Below, one piece after another: positions 20,689 to 32,261 of a DNA stretch of 64,000 nt; position 1 is the first letter of the stretch; the number at the start of each line of letters is the position of its first letter. The notes beneath the pieces are model-generated. The model saw only the letters and a program-made list of their open reading frames with translations. It did no database searches and was not told the DNA's origin. The position numbers and the translations under genes are program-made. Origin of the DNA: Polytrichum commune (lineage: Eukaryota > Streptophyta > Polytrichopsida > Polytrichales > Polytrichaceae); contig OX485803.1 in NCBI GenBank assembly GCA_950295325.1, positions 14,632,001 through 14,696,000 on the forward strand, in the 5' to 3' direction.

Positions 20689-20840
20689 TGTTTAGGTCGG
20701 ACGACCCAAACAATAACCTGTGTTTGGGTCGACCGACCCAAACAAGAGGCTGTGTTTGGGTCGATCGACCCAAACAAGAGGATGTGTTTGGGTCGATCGA
20801 CCCAAACACAGCCTCTTGTTTGGGTCGTCTCCCCAAACAA
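20689..20840. repeat. Dyad palindrome array, exact 32-bp period, 5 copies
   Basis: Copies start at 20689, 20721, 20753, 20785 and 20817. Centres are GA, AC, AT and AT, and the last is degenerate in its right arm. The spacer is AAGAGGCTG-like and inverted in the last copy. The array lies between the ATG at 20215 and a possible donor (AAG then GTATTG) near 20957 on the minus strand, so it may sit in a leader intron. Confidence 0.95.
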
Positions 20841-20984
20841 TATTATTTTATTATATATTTTAAACTTGGCATGAAGCATATACATTGCTTATGCGTTGTG
20901 TATGCTACAAACCATGAATTAAACATCTCACATTGTGGATATAAGAAAACACAATACCTTTGAAAGATGTGTTGCAGACACTTT

Positions 20985-21400
20985 GGAGTAGATCTGGTTC
21001 TGTGGCTTCCAAACAATTATAAATTCTCTCAAACAACTCTTGAATTTCTCAACAAACTCCTGAATCTCTGAACGAACTCCTGAACCTCTGAACCAACTAC
21101 TGAATCTCACACACAACTACTATACCTCTGAAACGAATTCGAAATCTCTCAAGCACTCCTTAAACAACACAAACTCCCAAAACTTCAAAGATATAACCAC
21201 TCCTGAATCTCACAAAAAACTACTGAATCTATCAAACAAACCTAAAACAACACAAACTCACAAAACGTGCACCTCACAAACACTCCTGAATCTCACAAGA
21301 ACTCCTGGACACTCTTCCAACTCTCTTCCAACACTCTTCCAACACTTTCCAACACTCTTCCAACAACTCTTCCAACTCTTTCCTTCATCCTCACGCCCTA
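20985..21400 (-). repeat. Low-complexity short tandem motif, possible leader
   Basis: Repeated short units such as AACTCCTGAATCTC and ACTCTTCCAAC run through this stretch. On the minus strand it lies upstream of the ParB/methyltransferase gene and ends at CTTTCAAAG before GTATTG, a plausible splice donor. It could be a transcribed leader. That is inference. Confidence 0.45.
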
Positions 21401-21556
21401 AAACCTTCCTCCGTGTGTTTCTGGTTTTTTCTAAACTCTTCCTAACTTCCAAGGTTGCACAAGTGCTATTCTGTTGTAGAGCAAGAGAAAGGAGGGATAT
21501 AGAAGAATGAAATACAAGCAAAACGCGGGAGAAAGCAAACTAAAAGCTACACATGC

Positions 21557-21597
21557 GCCTGAATCGCCACGCCGCTTCGCGAAAGCGGCGCTTCAGG
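21557..21597. repeat. GC-rich hairpin
   Basis: GCCGCTT and AAGCGGC pair around CGCGA, and an outer CTGAA/TTCAG pair encloses them. It lies in a GC-rich patch (21550-21800) upstream of the leftward gene. A second perfect hairpin, GGGTGCCC/GGGCACCC, lies at 21724-21748. The patch may be the promoter of the leftward gene. No core element was identified. Confidence 0.5.
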
Positions 21598-21799
21598 AGA
21601 GGCGGCGCTTCCAAGCGAGGCGCGGAGCGTATGCTTGGCGCGGAGAGTAAGAGAGAAAGAATGAAATTTTGTGACGGTTGGGGTTTTGTTTGCCTCGGGA
21701 ATTGGCCCCCAACCGCGCGAATAGGGTGCCCACAAGATTAGGGCACCCACGGGAATAGGGCTATAGGGAACCCTAAATTCGAAAGCCCGACTCTAAACC

Positions 21800-24690
21800 C
21801 TTAGCGGGCCTACCTCTTTAAAAAGGCATAGGCAATTTCCCTCATGGCATAGGTTGCATACTACAATATCAAATTTTTGTAAGTTGAAAACCTTTTGAGC
21901 CTTTAAGTTACCCGCCAATTGCCTTCAAAACTAATTTTTAGTAGGTTAAAATCCTTCATATCTTTTAATGTTGTAGGTTTTAAATTCAATTACCCGCCAA
22001 TTGCATTCAAAATTTGAGTACTAAGTCGTATCCTTGGCAGGAATTGAACCTGGCTAAGCCTTTCACCACGTTTGAAGGCCAAGGATTAACCATCTGTTTT
22101 TTAAAGCGTTGATTATAAGTTATGAAAGGTTGCTTAAATTCAAATGAGTTCAAGGGTGAAAGTCCTCACCATCTTCTGATTCAACCTCTATTCTTCCTAA
22201 GATATAGCCTAAAGATATGTACTTAGGCCAACTAATTTCCTAATTTGAAGAAGGATGAATGGCCAAAATCCTCTATTTTAAACAAATTGTATGTAAAATT
22301 TCCTACATGTTTTTTATCACATAGGTTGATATCCTATGTTCTTAAATTGTGCATAGGCTCTTTGTCCTACACTTTCAAAATTTTATAGGCTAAGTCACTT
22401 ATTTTTTAGGCTACATTTGTATTAATCACTTTATTCGTTAATTTGTGATGGTTTAGGTAGGACGACCCAAACATTAGACTATGTTGTTGTGGTCTTACAA
22501 TAAATATGGTTCTAAGCCCTTGAAATAATTGGATGACTTTATGGTTCTATTCTCAAACCTAAGTTTGATCCTCGACTTCATGTATAACTCTACTATGATG
22601 TATAAAATGGCCCCCACCCCCACCTCGCACCCCACCAAAGCTTTTGTACAAGTTTCTCAAGATTTCAATCCCTTGTGCTTGTGATCATTTCCTAATCCAC
22701 TAGACTGTTTTCTCTAATTAGTGTGGGTTACCATTCGGAGCTACACATTTCTGTAACATTTAATAGAAAGTATTTTTTTCATCCAAATAACATAAGTAGG
22801 TAGTATGCACACGAAAGATTATGATCTGACTTAGTTGGTTAAAAACGATAATGTCGGTAAAAAGTTATAGCAAGACATAATTATGAAGTGCACAAGTGCA
22901 CCTCTCGTTCATCCAACATAAAGCCCTTAAATAGTATGTAACTTGATCTCTGGAGTACACTAAGGGTCTACATAAAATGTGTTATTCTACAAAACTAACC
23001 ATTTATATAGCCAATGCATTCTTACAACAAAACTTTATGCTAAACTATTACTTAACCCCTACATACATGACACCATACCCTCCCTTTTCCAAACACATTG
23101 AAGGCATTGGTTTCTCTTTTGTTTGACCATGTTAGGAAAACCATACAATTGCGTGATATTTGACGATGGAATCATTGACATCTAGACTTTACCAATGATG
23201 CCAACAACTCACACGATATTGAATGAATAAAAAAAGGGTCCCACACCCCCCAACATGTGGAACAATTTAGAATACGTGAGTGTGGAGCCTATTAAATGAA
23301 TACCTTCCCCAACTGCATTTTGTAAGGGTTTTGAAATGCATGATCCTTATTTGAAAATACTAACATGCGCAAGTTTTAAGTACATCCCTGAGATCGTGAC
23401 TTTGATGACTTCGCCAATAAACCATGGTTCACGATATATTTAATATATAGATTATGCTATAAGAGTAAATCGGATAAGCACAACATGAAATGAAACCATT
23501 CAAGCAATCATGTTGTTATTCATTGTTCCCTCCATGTATATTAGATGATGGCGCAAGATAAATTAGATGTTGTTTGTATATGGGGGCATCAGTGGACCAC
23601 AACTACATTTGGTGTTTAGGGTTTAGGGTTTAGGAGATATGGTTATAACATATTAATCTATCCAATGTCAATGTATAACATTGTCTTACTCGTGAGAAGA
23701 GTCTTATAGGAAGGTTATAGTGAAGACGATCTTGATTATGTTAATTTGTTATTTGAGACGTTTAAACGCGATATATTGATTGGTCGTGTGTTTATTCAAA
23801 TAACATGAAATATTGTGGATGTTAATAGGGGCTAGGGGTCCAACTTTGGATGTTTCGCTCACTTTAGGGAATCACATATTAGTCGCTAATAAACCATCGT
23901 TCATGATGTATTTCATATATGGAATGTGATGTAAAAGTAAATCGGAGAAGCACAACATCATGTTGTTATTCATTGTTCTCTCCACGTGTATTAGATAATG
24001 GAGGAAGATATAACAGATATTGTTTGCATAATATGAAGAAGAGTCCAATCGGAAGGTCATAGTAAATACAATCTTCATCATGTTAATATGATATATGGGA
24101 CGTTTAAACATGATATCCTAATTGGTTTTGTATGTAGTCAATGCGTATTTCATGTTGTGGATGTTATAAGGGTTTAGGGTCCAATCTTCGATGTTTTGCT
24201 CTCACACATTAGTAAACTTGAAGTGAACTTGAGGATGGATTCAAGTAACATTAAAAGATTGAACTAAAAAGGGACATTGGTAGTTAGTATCCCCTTAACA
24301 ACGTCCACATACGTTCGTCATTGCCACTCTTGCATGTGAGATAATAGAGCAAGGTTCTAGGGTTTAGGGTTTAGGGGAGACAAATAAATAATTCTATTCA
24401 TGATGACAATGGCCTCAAGCCTTGGAAACTCTCTCATAATTGCAGCCTCCAAATGGCCCAAACCCCACCTAAATAGGTTTACACTTGAAAGCATTGAATG
24501 GAGTTGTGTTTGGGTCTACATATTGGTTAAAATATACCTTGATGATACTTGAAAAAATTAATGTGGCCGCCACCCTTCCTCCCAACGGCGTATGTCATAT
24601 CCACACAAGACAAAAAAAAAAAAAGATTAAATATCATAGACTAAGTCATATGACGGCTGGGGTATGAGAGGGGCATTGATAGATGCGCAT
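21800..24690. other. Divergent intergenic region with one decayed palindrome
   Basis: AT-rich DNA between the two divergent genes. At 22450-22472 GGTTTAGGTAGGACGACCCA is a decayed palindrome copy. Two short runs of TTTAGGG (about 23612-23632 and 24357-24375) resemble plant telomere sequence but are only two to three units long. A segment at about 22715-22775 resembles an arm of the inverted-repeat element at 55781-56009. No gene is supported. Confidence 0.55.
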
Positions 24691-24696
24691 TTTCTA

Positions 24697-24703
24697 CTAT
24701 AAA
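24697..24703 (+). promoter_or_regulatory. Possible TATA box for the DUF7869 gene
   Basis: CTATAAA lies in an AT/GC transition about 1.5 kb upstream of the first good ATG (26199). If it is used, the palindrome array at 25077-26010 would be transcribed as leader, perhaps within an intron ending at GTGTGTAG (26193). There is no direct evidence. Confidence 0.25.
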
Positions 24704-25076
24704 CAGAAAACGGGGAATTATGTCAGGAGGTTTGAAAAAACCTATGCAGGAGAACAAGGCGGGAAAGGCATCCAATGAGGAAGTCGGAGAAACGGAGGTG
24801 GATAGTATAAAGGGACGCACCCCCCAAAAGTCTGTCCTTTTTTGCTCTTCTCCCACTCTTGAATTCGTAGAGAGAACTCTTAGTCAGAGCTATACTTCAA
24901 GGTTCGTGCATGCTGCCGTTCATTAGCACTTATCCACAGCATGCAAGTTCATGAGCACCTATCCACAGCATGGAAGCCCACCGGGAACTTTGCAATGAGC
25001 TCAAAATCATATGGGATTTCGGATTGTCCGCCGCATTATCCGCCGGATTTTGAGGGTTTCAGTGTGACTCTTATCA

Positions 25077-25869
25077 GGTTTGGGTCGGTCGACCCAAACC
25101 CCTCCACTAGTGTGGGAGGGTTTCAGCCTGACCCTTACCAGGTTTGGGTCGGTCGACCGAAACCCCTCCACTAGTGTGGGCGGGTTTCAGCCTGACCCTT
25201 ACACAGGTTTGGGTCGGTCGACCGAAACCCCTCCACTAGTGTGGGCGGGTTTCATCCTGACCCTTACCAGGTTTGGGTCGGTCGACCGAAACCCCTCCAC
25301 TAGTGTGGGCGGGTTTCAGCCTGACCCTTACACAGGTTTGGGTCGGTCGACCGAAACCCCTCCACTAGTGTGGGCGGGTTTCAGCCTGACCCTTACATAG
25401 GTTTGGGTCGGTCGACCGAAACCCCTCCACTAGTGTGGGCGGGTTTCAGCCTGACCTTTACCAGGTTTGGGTCGGTCGACCGAAACCCCTCCAGTACTGT
25501 GGGCGGGTTTCAGCCTGATCCTTACACAGGTTTGGGTTGGTCGACCGAAACCCCTCCAGTAGTGTGGGCGGGTTTCAGCCTGACCCTTACCAGGTTTGGG
25601 TCGGTCGACCCAAACCCCTCCAGTAGTGTGGGCGGGTTCAGCCTAACCTTTGCCAGGTTTGGGTCGGTCGACCGAAACCCCTCCACTAGTGTGGGTGGGT
25701 TTCAGCCTGACCCTTACCAGGTTTGGGTCGGTCGACCCAAACCCCTCCACTAGTGTGGGAGGGTTCAGCCTGACCCTGATCAGGTTTGGGTCGGTCGACC
25801 CAAACCCCTCCACTAGTGTGGGAGGGTTCAACTTGACCCTGATCAGGTTTGGGTCGGTCGACCCAAACC
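25077..25869. repeat. Dyad palindrome array, 63-65-bp period, 13 copies
   Basis: Palindromes start at 25077, 25141, 25206, 25270, 25335, 25400, 25464, 25529, 25593, 25656, 25720, 25783 and 25846, all with centre GT. Eight of the 13 carry the same C to G change in the right arm (CGACCG), showing homogenisation or recent amplification. The spacer includes CCCTCCACTAGTGTGGG, itself an imperfect dyad, then TTCAGCCTGACCCTTAC. The array lies just upstream of the DUF7869 gene. Overlapping open frames across it are repeat artefacts. Confidence 0.97.
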
Positions 25870-25924
25870 CCTCGACCAGTGTGGGCGGGCTTGACCAAAA
25901 CCCCTCGACCCCTTGACATACAAT

Positions 25925-26010
25925 GTTTGGGTCGACCGACCCAAACCCCAACCCCAGCTTGGGCGGCTAGAGGTTGACCATGAGAAGGTTTGGGTCGGTC
26001 GACCCAAACC
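25925..26010. repeat. Two further dyad palindromes
   Basis: 25925-25946 (centre AC) and 25987-26010 (centre GT), both perfect in the arms, with non-array spacers. The second is 189 bp upstream of the ATG at 26199. Confidence 0.95.
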
Positions 26011-26198
26011 CCCTCCCAAAATTTTTTTTGGAACTTGCGCAAAGTATTGGGAGTTCACATTGTAGTTGTGTTGCAAATGTCTTTATCCTCGGTGTCCCCA
26101 TTTATCATGATGTCTTGTATTTTTCGATATTTGATTCTTTTGAACCCTTACATGGTGTGCATGTTTGTTGAGGTTTCATGTGCATGTGTGTAGGCGAA

Positions 26199-29100
26199 AT
26201 GGAGGGAGTTGGTGGAAGAGGGGATGCCTTCTCTGATGACATGGGCAACTCCCATTTTTCGTCTGGGGATGACCTAGACATTGTTGGGGAGGATAGTTTT
26301 GGTGACAGTGCAGATGAAGGTCATTTGGGGAGTCCTTCGCCATCTGCCCCTTCTTGCCCCACTGTGGAATGTGTTGGGCTTTCACGAGCTTCATGGGTGA
26401 ATTTGGATGTGGTACTTGTTAATGACAGTGGAGTTGCTGTGGCGGAGGGTATTTGTCGTAACACACATCCACAAGATTGCATTGATGAAAACCCCTTGGC
26501 ACCGAGGACGTTGGAGTTGTTATATTGGAATCACTCGTACATTCCGAAGTGAATCCAACTCATAGGTTCTCGTTGCGAAGGTGGCCGTTGAGGAATGTGA
26601 CAATTGATGGGGTTAATTTGCATGAGCATGAGCGACGACACATCGAAATCCAACAAGAGCTCCAAGCAAACATTCGGCCACGCAAAGGCCTACGGAAGTA
26701 CGATACATTGGCACGTCCTATTCCGTCTGCAAATGAGTGTAAACGTCAAAGGTTGCTCTGTGAGGAGTCTATTAGAAAAGTTGCCACAAAGGATTGTTGT
26801 GTACATCGTTGTTGCCAATTGTTCCCAAGGGATAAATTGAAGGCCATCCGCGAGGAAATGTGGCTTAGAGATTTCCGTCTAAGATCCACCAAAAAGCTTG
26901 ATGTCCATAGGGCGATACATGTGAACGGAGCGGATCGCAAGGTCATCACCCTTGAGAGCATAGACGTGTGTTGTACGGCATGGTACACCATTCATGGTGT
27001 GTCGAAAGCGGAATTTTATAGACAAGCCGCGTATGCCAAGGAAGGACACCGGTCCCGTCACCATGGGAATACGGGCTTAAAGAAACCAAGGGAAGCAACG
27101 AGACAAGCAACAGCCACTCTGGCAACCATCATTGTCCCCCTTGCCGATGCAATGCCGCACAAAACACGCACACTCTCAACCGGTGAAAAGGTTGTGGAGA
27201 AGGTTCTTCCTACAGGCACGAAATGGAAAGACATATTGTTGGACGTAAACGCAGTTGGCGAGAAGGCCGGGCTGGACCCTATTTCGTTGTCGAAACTGAG
27301 TGCAATAAAAAAATCTCACTTTAGCGAATACATCACAAAAAGACGAGGTGACAAATTTGCCCGTTGTTCCAAATGCGAGAAGTTGAAACGCCTTCGAGAT
27401 GCACACACGATGGGGACAGAGTCCTATGCCGCACATCAAATGAACTATTTCAAGCATGTGAACATGCAAGAGGCACACCGTAATGATTACTACACAAATA
27501 GAGCTTTGTCCATCTCTAGGCCTTTGGAGGTCCTTACAATCATCCATGACAAAATGGACCATGCCAAAACAGCCTCACCATGTTTTGCAAATCGAATCAA
27601 AGCCACGGACGGCCTTTTTAAGCTTCCTGTTTCGGTTACAAGTGATTTTGATAACAATTGCATTGCATTGCATTACCTAAACACAAATTTGTGCGTTTAG
27701 GTTTGTACTTGGGGCCAAACATGTACATCATGTGAATTTTTTGGTGTTATAGTTGAATATTAAACCATTGGGTTGCCTTTGCAGGAATGATTGCACATGG
27801 GCATGGTGATGTCAAGTATGCTCATTATGCTCTTGATTTGTATCCGGCGGATTCAAACCACACGATAGGGTCATTTGCAAAGCTTTTACGTGATTTGGAG
27901 AAACCGCCGTCCTATTCATCAAGATTGTTATTTGAAAACTCGGGATCAACACCTCTATATGAAGCGGTCTTGGATGGAAGAGATGTATGCGTGCACTCAT
28001 TGCCGGAGCCACCAAGTGAAGATGTGATTGCGAAGAATTTGCCTCCAACTCTGCGTGTCCAATTGGACAATTGTGCGAAGGACAATAAAAGTAGATATAT
28101 TTTTGCATATTGGTCGTTGTTGGTTGCGAAAGACATTTTCAAGGAGGTTTTTGTGTCCTTTCTATTGGTAGGCCACACGCACGATGATATTGATGCGTCT
28201 TTTGGGCGGTGGAGCATGAAGTTGCGCGAGGAGGATTTTCCAACAATCCCATTGTTGATGAAGTCGTACATGGATTTGGAGAACATTCCCGTCATCCCCC
28301 ATATGATCGAGGAGGTTCCAAACTTCAAGGCATTTATAGAACCGTATATTCGAAGCGGAGCTCACCGATTGATCGGACATACGAAGGCACAACAATTTCG
28401 GTTCTATGTGCGTGACGATGGTGTCCCCGCCATGCAATACAAGTTGTTGTGCACGTCACAAGACTGGAGCCCACCGGAGGGTCTCCTTGTATGGCGTGTT
28501 GATGGGGAGGGAAGGACGATGTTGCCTGACGGAGAGCCTAAGCCTTGCAAACCAATACCCATAAAGAATTTGGAGGACATTTGTAAAGGCATATCAGGCT
28601 TCATACAATATTGGGAGAGTTTGAGGGTAGCGGATGTTGGTGGATCGTGTTGGCTTCGTTACGGAAGTTGGATACAATATTGGACACGTGTTCGTGGCGC
28701 TTTGGCAAACCTTCATCAAGATACACCCCTTACTTTAAGGCATGGGTTTTGGCCACAAACACGTGTCAACGTACAAGTTTCGGAGGCTAGTCTTTTGGGA
28801 AATGGAGAGGTTCGAGAGGAGTTTGATGTAGACGACCATTACGTGGGACCTGCTAGTAGTCGTCCGCCACCATCTTTCCGCATTGCAGTGGATTGTCATG
28901 AAGGTTATATGCTCATTTTGCGTCTTGGAGATGAGACATATGCAAAGCCAGTGTGGGTGGCAAGAGCTTTGTCCAAACCAAATTTTGTAACTTCCAGCCC
29001 TCATTTTCGACAAATACAAGTAGAGTACTACCGACCGACAGCACGGAATGAAAATGTTGTTCGGCATTATACAGGCTGGGATACAAACCCTAACTTTCGG

Positions 29101-29271
29101 TGGAAGGTGGATTCTGAGCACGGTCCATCTTGGGTAGATACAGATTCAATATTCATAGCATGGAAACCACGGAAAAATCATAGTGGATCAGTGTCCATCC
29201 CTCAAAAGTACATAACTTTTGCAAAAGACAACCTTGCTCGGATCGCAGAAGAAGCAACCCACGTTGAATGA
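26199..29271 (+). CDS. DUF7869-type protein, putative DDE/RNase H-like recombinase
   Basis: Coding runs from ATG 26199, changes frame by one base near 26525-26552, continues to 27641, and after a 143-bp intron (27642-27784, GTGATT...TTTGCAG) runs to a stop at 29271. The core reads VQLDNCAKDNKSRYIF and VSFLLVGHTHDDIDASFGRW. The paired D-N-(x)4-N-K and GHTH(D/E)DID motifs are those I associate with DUF7869. They look like acidic residues of an RNase H-like (DDE) active site, but a transposase role for this family is inference. The amino half has Cys pairs (CCVHRCCQLFPR and FARCSKCEKLKRLRDAH), probably metal-binding, plus IHDKMDHAKTA. The splice is supported because the ATG after the acceptor (MIAHGHGDVKYAHY) begins the conserved core and needs an upstream exon. 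The frame change suggests a one-base indel or an unseen small intron, so this copy may be defective. Confidence 0.7.
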
Positions 29272-29815
29272 GAAGTTGGTAGGATTGTGTTAGCATGATT
29301 ATAGTGTAATATGTAATTCGACGAATATATATTACTCATATGTGTGCTCCTCAAACTTGGGGCAAAGTTTGGGTAGAACTTGCGAATGCTATATTGTTTG
29401 GGGTTGGATGAATATCCATTTACTATATTTCAATACAGTTGTGAAGTTCATTTTTTATTAAGTTTGGGACTAAATTTTCCATTGAAGAAAAATGCATTTA
29501 TTGCATGTACTTTGTATGTTGCAATGTCTATATTTGATTGACCATGCTAATAATAGAAATCATTTAATATGTTTCTTGGGTGAAACTAGTTTGGAGTGCT
29601 CTACCCAAAGTGTTTTTGTTGATGAAGTTGGTGTTGAGTGCTCTACCATATGTGCTTATGTCCACACCCCATAGATTTGGGATATTAGAACATATAATAT
29701 ATTTGAGATTGTTCGCAATATAGTCTCGGAATACGGAATGTTGTTTGATCCATATATTAATTTGAGACTAGAGAAAGTCTCAATTTAACGAATATAGTGT
29801 TATCTCTAAAGTTGC
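29272..29815. other. AT-rich DNA after the DUF7869 gene
   Basis: Probable 3' untranslated and intergenic sequence. The phrase TTGGAGTGCTCTACC recurs in related form about 45 bp apart (29590, 29634). No gene is seen. Confidence 0.5.
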
Positions 29816-30028
29816 ATGGACGATGTTTGGAACGAGCAGTGGATTGAAAGAGCTCCCGGAGGCCATATAGTCCTTGTGCCTCCCATTGAATTTCGTACCA
29901 TCTATGTGGAAAAAGCAAAGGATTGGGAGACCCGTGTTGTCTAGGTAGTCTTTAGTGACTATTATCTAGAGTTGGCTGACTTCTATTTGGACAAGACCTT
30001 GAGGTATGATAAGCAAATGAAAACTTAG
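29816..30028 (+). pseudogene. Short coding fragment with internal TAG
   Basis: From ATG 29816 a frame reads MDDVWNEQWIERAPGGHIVL and ends ...KDWETRVV at a TAG (29942-29944). It then continues in the same frame as VVFSDYYLELADFYLDKTLR to a second stop at 30026. The composition is protein-like, unlike the surrounding DNA, so it looks like a broken exon of an unrecognised gene. Confidence 0.4.
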
Positions 30029-31919
30029 AAGGAGATGAGTTGGTTGAACCTACAAAAGAGAACAAACAAAAGATGTGAGGTTTTTTAAGGTATATTGACG
30101 TAGCACATAACATTAAAAAGAAAAAAATTATGAAATGAAAAGTTAGACTACCTCCCGAAAGTTGTAGATGTCATCTAACTCACAACCTCCTGCATTGTGG
30201 TGAGGAAAAACCAATTGCAATGATTTGGCTTAGACAATAAGCAACATAGGAGTTACACTTTCATAGCTTCGTGGGGTCGCAAGTCCACGCTCTTGTTTGG
30301 AGATTTCATGGGTTTCAAAAATTTGGTGCCTAACAATGCCACACTCATAGACACTTGATACAAAAAAAGAAAAAAAAGAAAAAAAAATATAGAGTGTGTT
30401 AATGTAATTAAATACAGAAAGAAAAAAATCGTAAAAAGATGGATCATGAGATCTCCCAGTCCATGGTAGAAAAAGGAAAAGAAAAATCAAACATGAATAA
30501 AGAGAGAATAGGAAGTACTCACTCAATGTGTTTCGATATTCTATTGAGATTGGCAAGCAATTGCCGGTCACAAATGGCCCAAATCATTTATGGTAACGTG
30601 AGATTGGAGATTGTCCATTTGTGATATGATTCCTAAATACAAAGGAACATTTGGTGCGTGTATAATTTTCTCAATATAGAGGTAACAAGTGGTGGTGATA
30701 TTGTCTATAACTCTAGGACTGGGCCAAGTGTGGCGATGTTGTGTTGATCATGTTTTAGTTTGTTATTTAGTTGAGAACCATACTTGAGTTCAAGACCGGG
30801 AGTGCTTGGTAGGGAGGACTTGAGGGTTAGGGAACGTTAGGGTTAACCAGCGGCAACGACCGTTACCTAGCTGCTTAGGATTCTTTAATGTCATGGACCC
30901 AATGATTTCTTACTGGCCAAAGAGGGAAAAGCGGTGAGGCAATTTTGTGAGCATTTTGGGGCCTTGACATTAGAAAGCGGTATTTTTGATGAATTTAAAA
31001 GGTTTTGTGTTTAGAGAGCTTATGAGGTTGACAAAATGAGTGTTTACAAGTGCTTAGAAAAGTTGAGGGCATTCAAGATACTTGGAGGAGTAAGGATATA
31101 CACTAGGCAAAGTGTTGTATCTTTTATATTTTCTTTATAAAGAAGGCATCATTTGGGTCTTGAGTTTTGGTCTATTGTGCATGATACGAGAAATATCTTG
31201 TTTTGATATTATGGAGGAATGTTCATAGTAAGGTGAATCATTTGTATGCAAAGATTGAGGGCATGATTTACATTGGAGAAGGAGCAATGAAGCGTTGAAC
31301 CAAAGGGGGTCTAGAAATTGTAGTTGCTAAGTATTCAAATTTTGAGGGTTTGGCTTTCCACAAGTATTGTAGCTATAAATGTGGGATCTTTAAAGATAAC
31401 TTGAGAGATACCCTATCTCAATTGTGGTGAAATTTCAGCTTCATAAGTGTTGTATATTGAGAGATTTGATCTTGATGCAACTGGATCTTGAAGGGACTTT
31501 TTAAGACAAATGTTAGTTTGATTAAAAATTACACCATGAGTTGTACATTTTGTTTTTTATTATGGAAATTAATATATGAATAACATATGAGGTATATAAC
31601 TACTTTGTCAAGTTTTGTAGGTATAACATAAAGGAGTTGAGAGTTGCATGAGGGTGAAATTGATTAGGTCAACATTGAAGATACTATGTGATTTGAATGA
31701 ACTTGGGCAAGAGTGAGGGTTGGTTTTTGGACAATTGAAGAATTAATGCATGTGAGGAGTAAGCTTAGAATTTAGAAAGATCCATCACAATAATAGACTC
31801 CTTGTTTTTCCGGACAAACCGCATTCTTCTTGGCACTATACACTGATTGGGTAAACAAGATCGTTTAGCATCAATATACCTCATGATGCAAGTCGTTCTA
31901 TGCAACTGCAACAAAAAAA
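30029..31919. other. Gene-free stretch
   Basis: AT-rich DNA with an A-rich tract at about 30361-30390. No supported gene or element ends. Confidence 0.5.
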
Positions 31920-31938
31920 TTGCTTTGCGAGACCACTC

Positions 31939-32245
31939 GATGCAAGAAGCTCAAACATAATGCAACAAAGCATCTTAATCATAAGTCCTTAAAGCATTTT
32001 TATCGAGAGTGCAAGAAGCTCAAACACATCGCAACAATGCGCCCTAGCCATAAATCCTCAAAGCATGTGCATTGGGAGGGCTTCCGATTCAAGAAGCTCA
32101 AACACAACGCAACAAAACACCTTAACCATAAACCCTCAAAGCATTTGCATTGGAAGGGTTCCATATACAAGAAACTCAAACACAACGTAGCAAAACATCC
32201 TAATTATAATTCTCAAAGCATTTTCATAAAGATGGCTCCTAATGC
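31939..32245 (+). repeat. About 75-bp tandem repeat preserving a reading frame
   Basis: Four units start near 31939, 32009, 32093 and 32168, each with CAAGAAGCTCAAACACAA and CTCAAAGCAT. One plus-strand frame stays open through all of them (31920-32261) and encodes units like KKLKHNATKHLNHKPSKHLH. It has no ATG start and no recognisable domain, so I call it a repeat, not a gene. Confidence 0.7.
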
Positions 32246-32261
32246 AATTATTAAGGAATAG

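Noticed and set aside
22028-22060. tRNA-like B box (GGTTCAATTCCTGCC on the minus strand), also a similar motif near 45920
   Set aside because: No complete cloverleaf or A box could be placed. At most they are decayed tRNA-derived SINE pieces.
23612-24375. TTTAGGG telomere-like runs
   Set aside because: Only two to three units each; common by chance in plant intergenic DNA.
25077-25869. CRISPR array
   Set aside because: Both repeat and spacer are the same in each unit, the setting is a plant nuclear genome, and there are no cas genes.
25077-25951. Open frames over the palindrome arrays giving GRSTQT, GSVDPN and WVDRPK repeats on both strands
   Set aside because: They arise because the palindrome has no stop codons in these frames. 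They are repeat artefacts without start context, except where the dyad lies in the frame continuing past the TGA at 16084.
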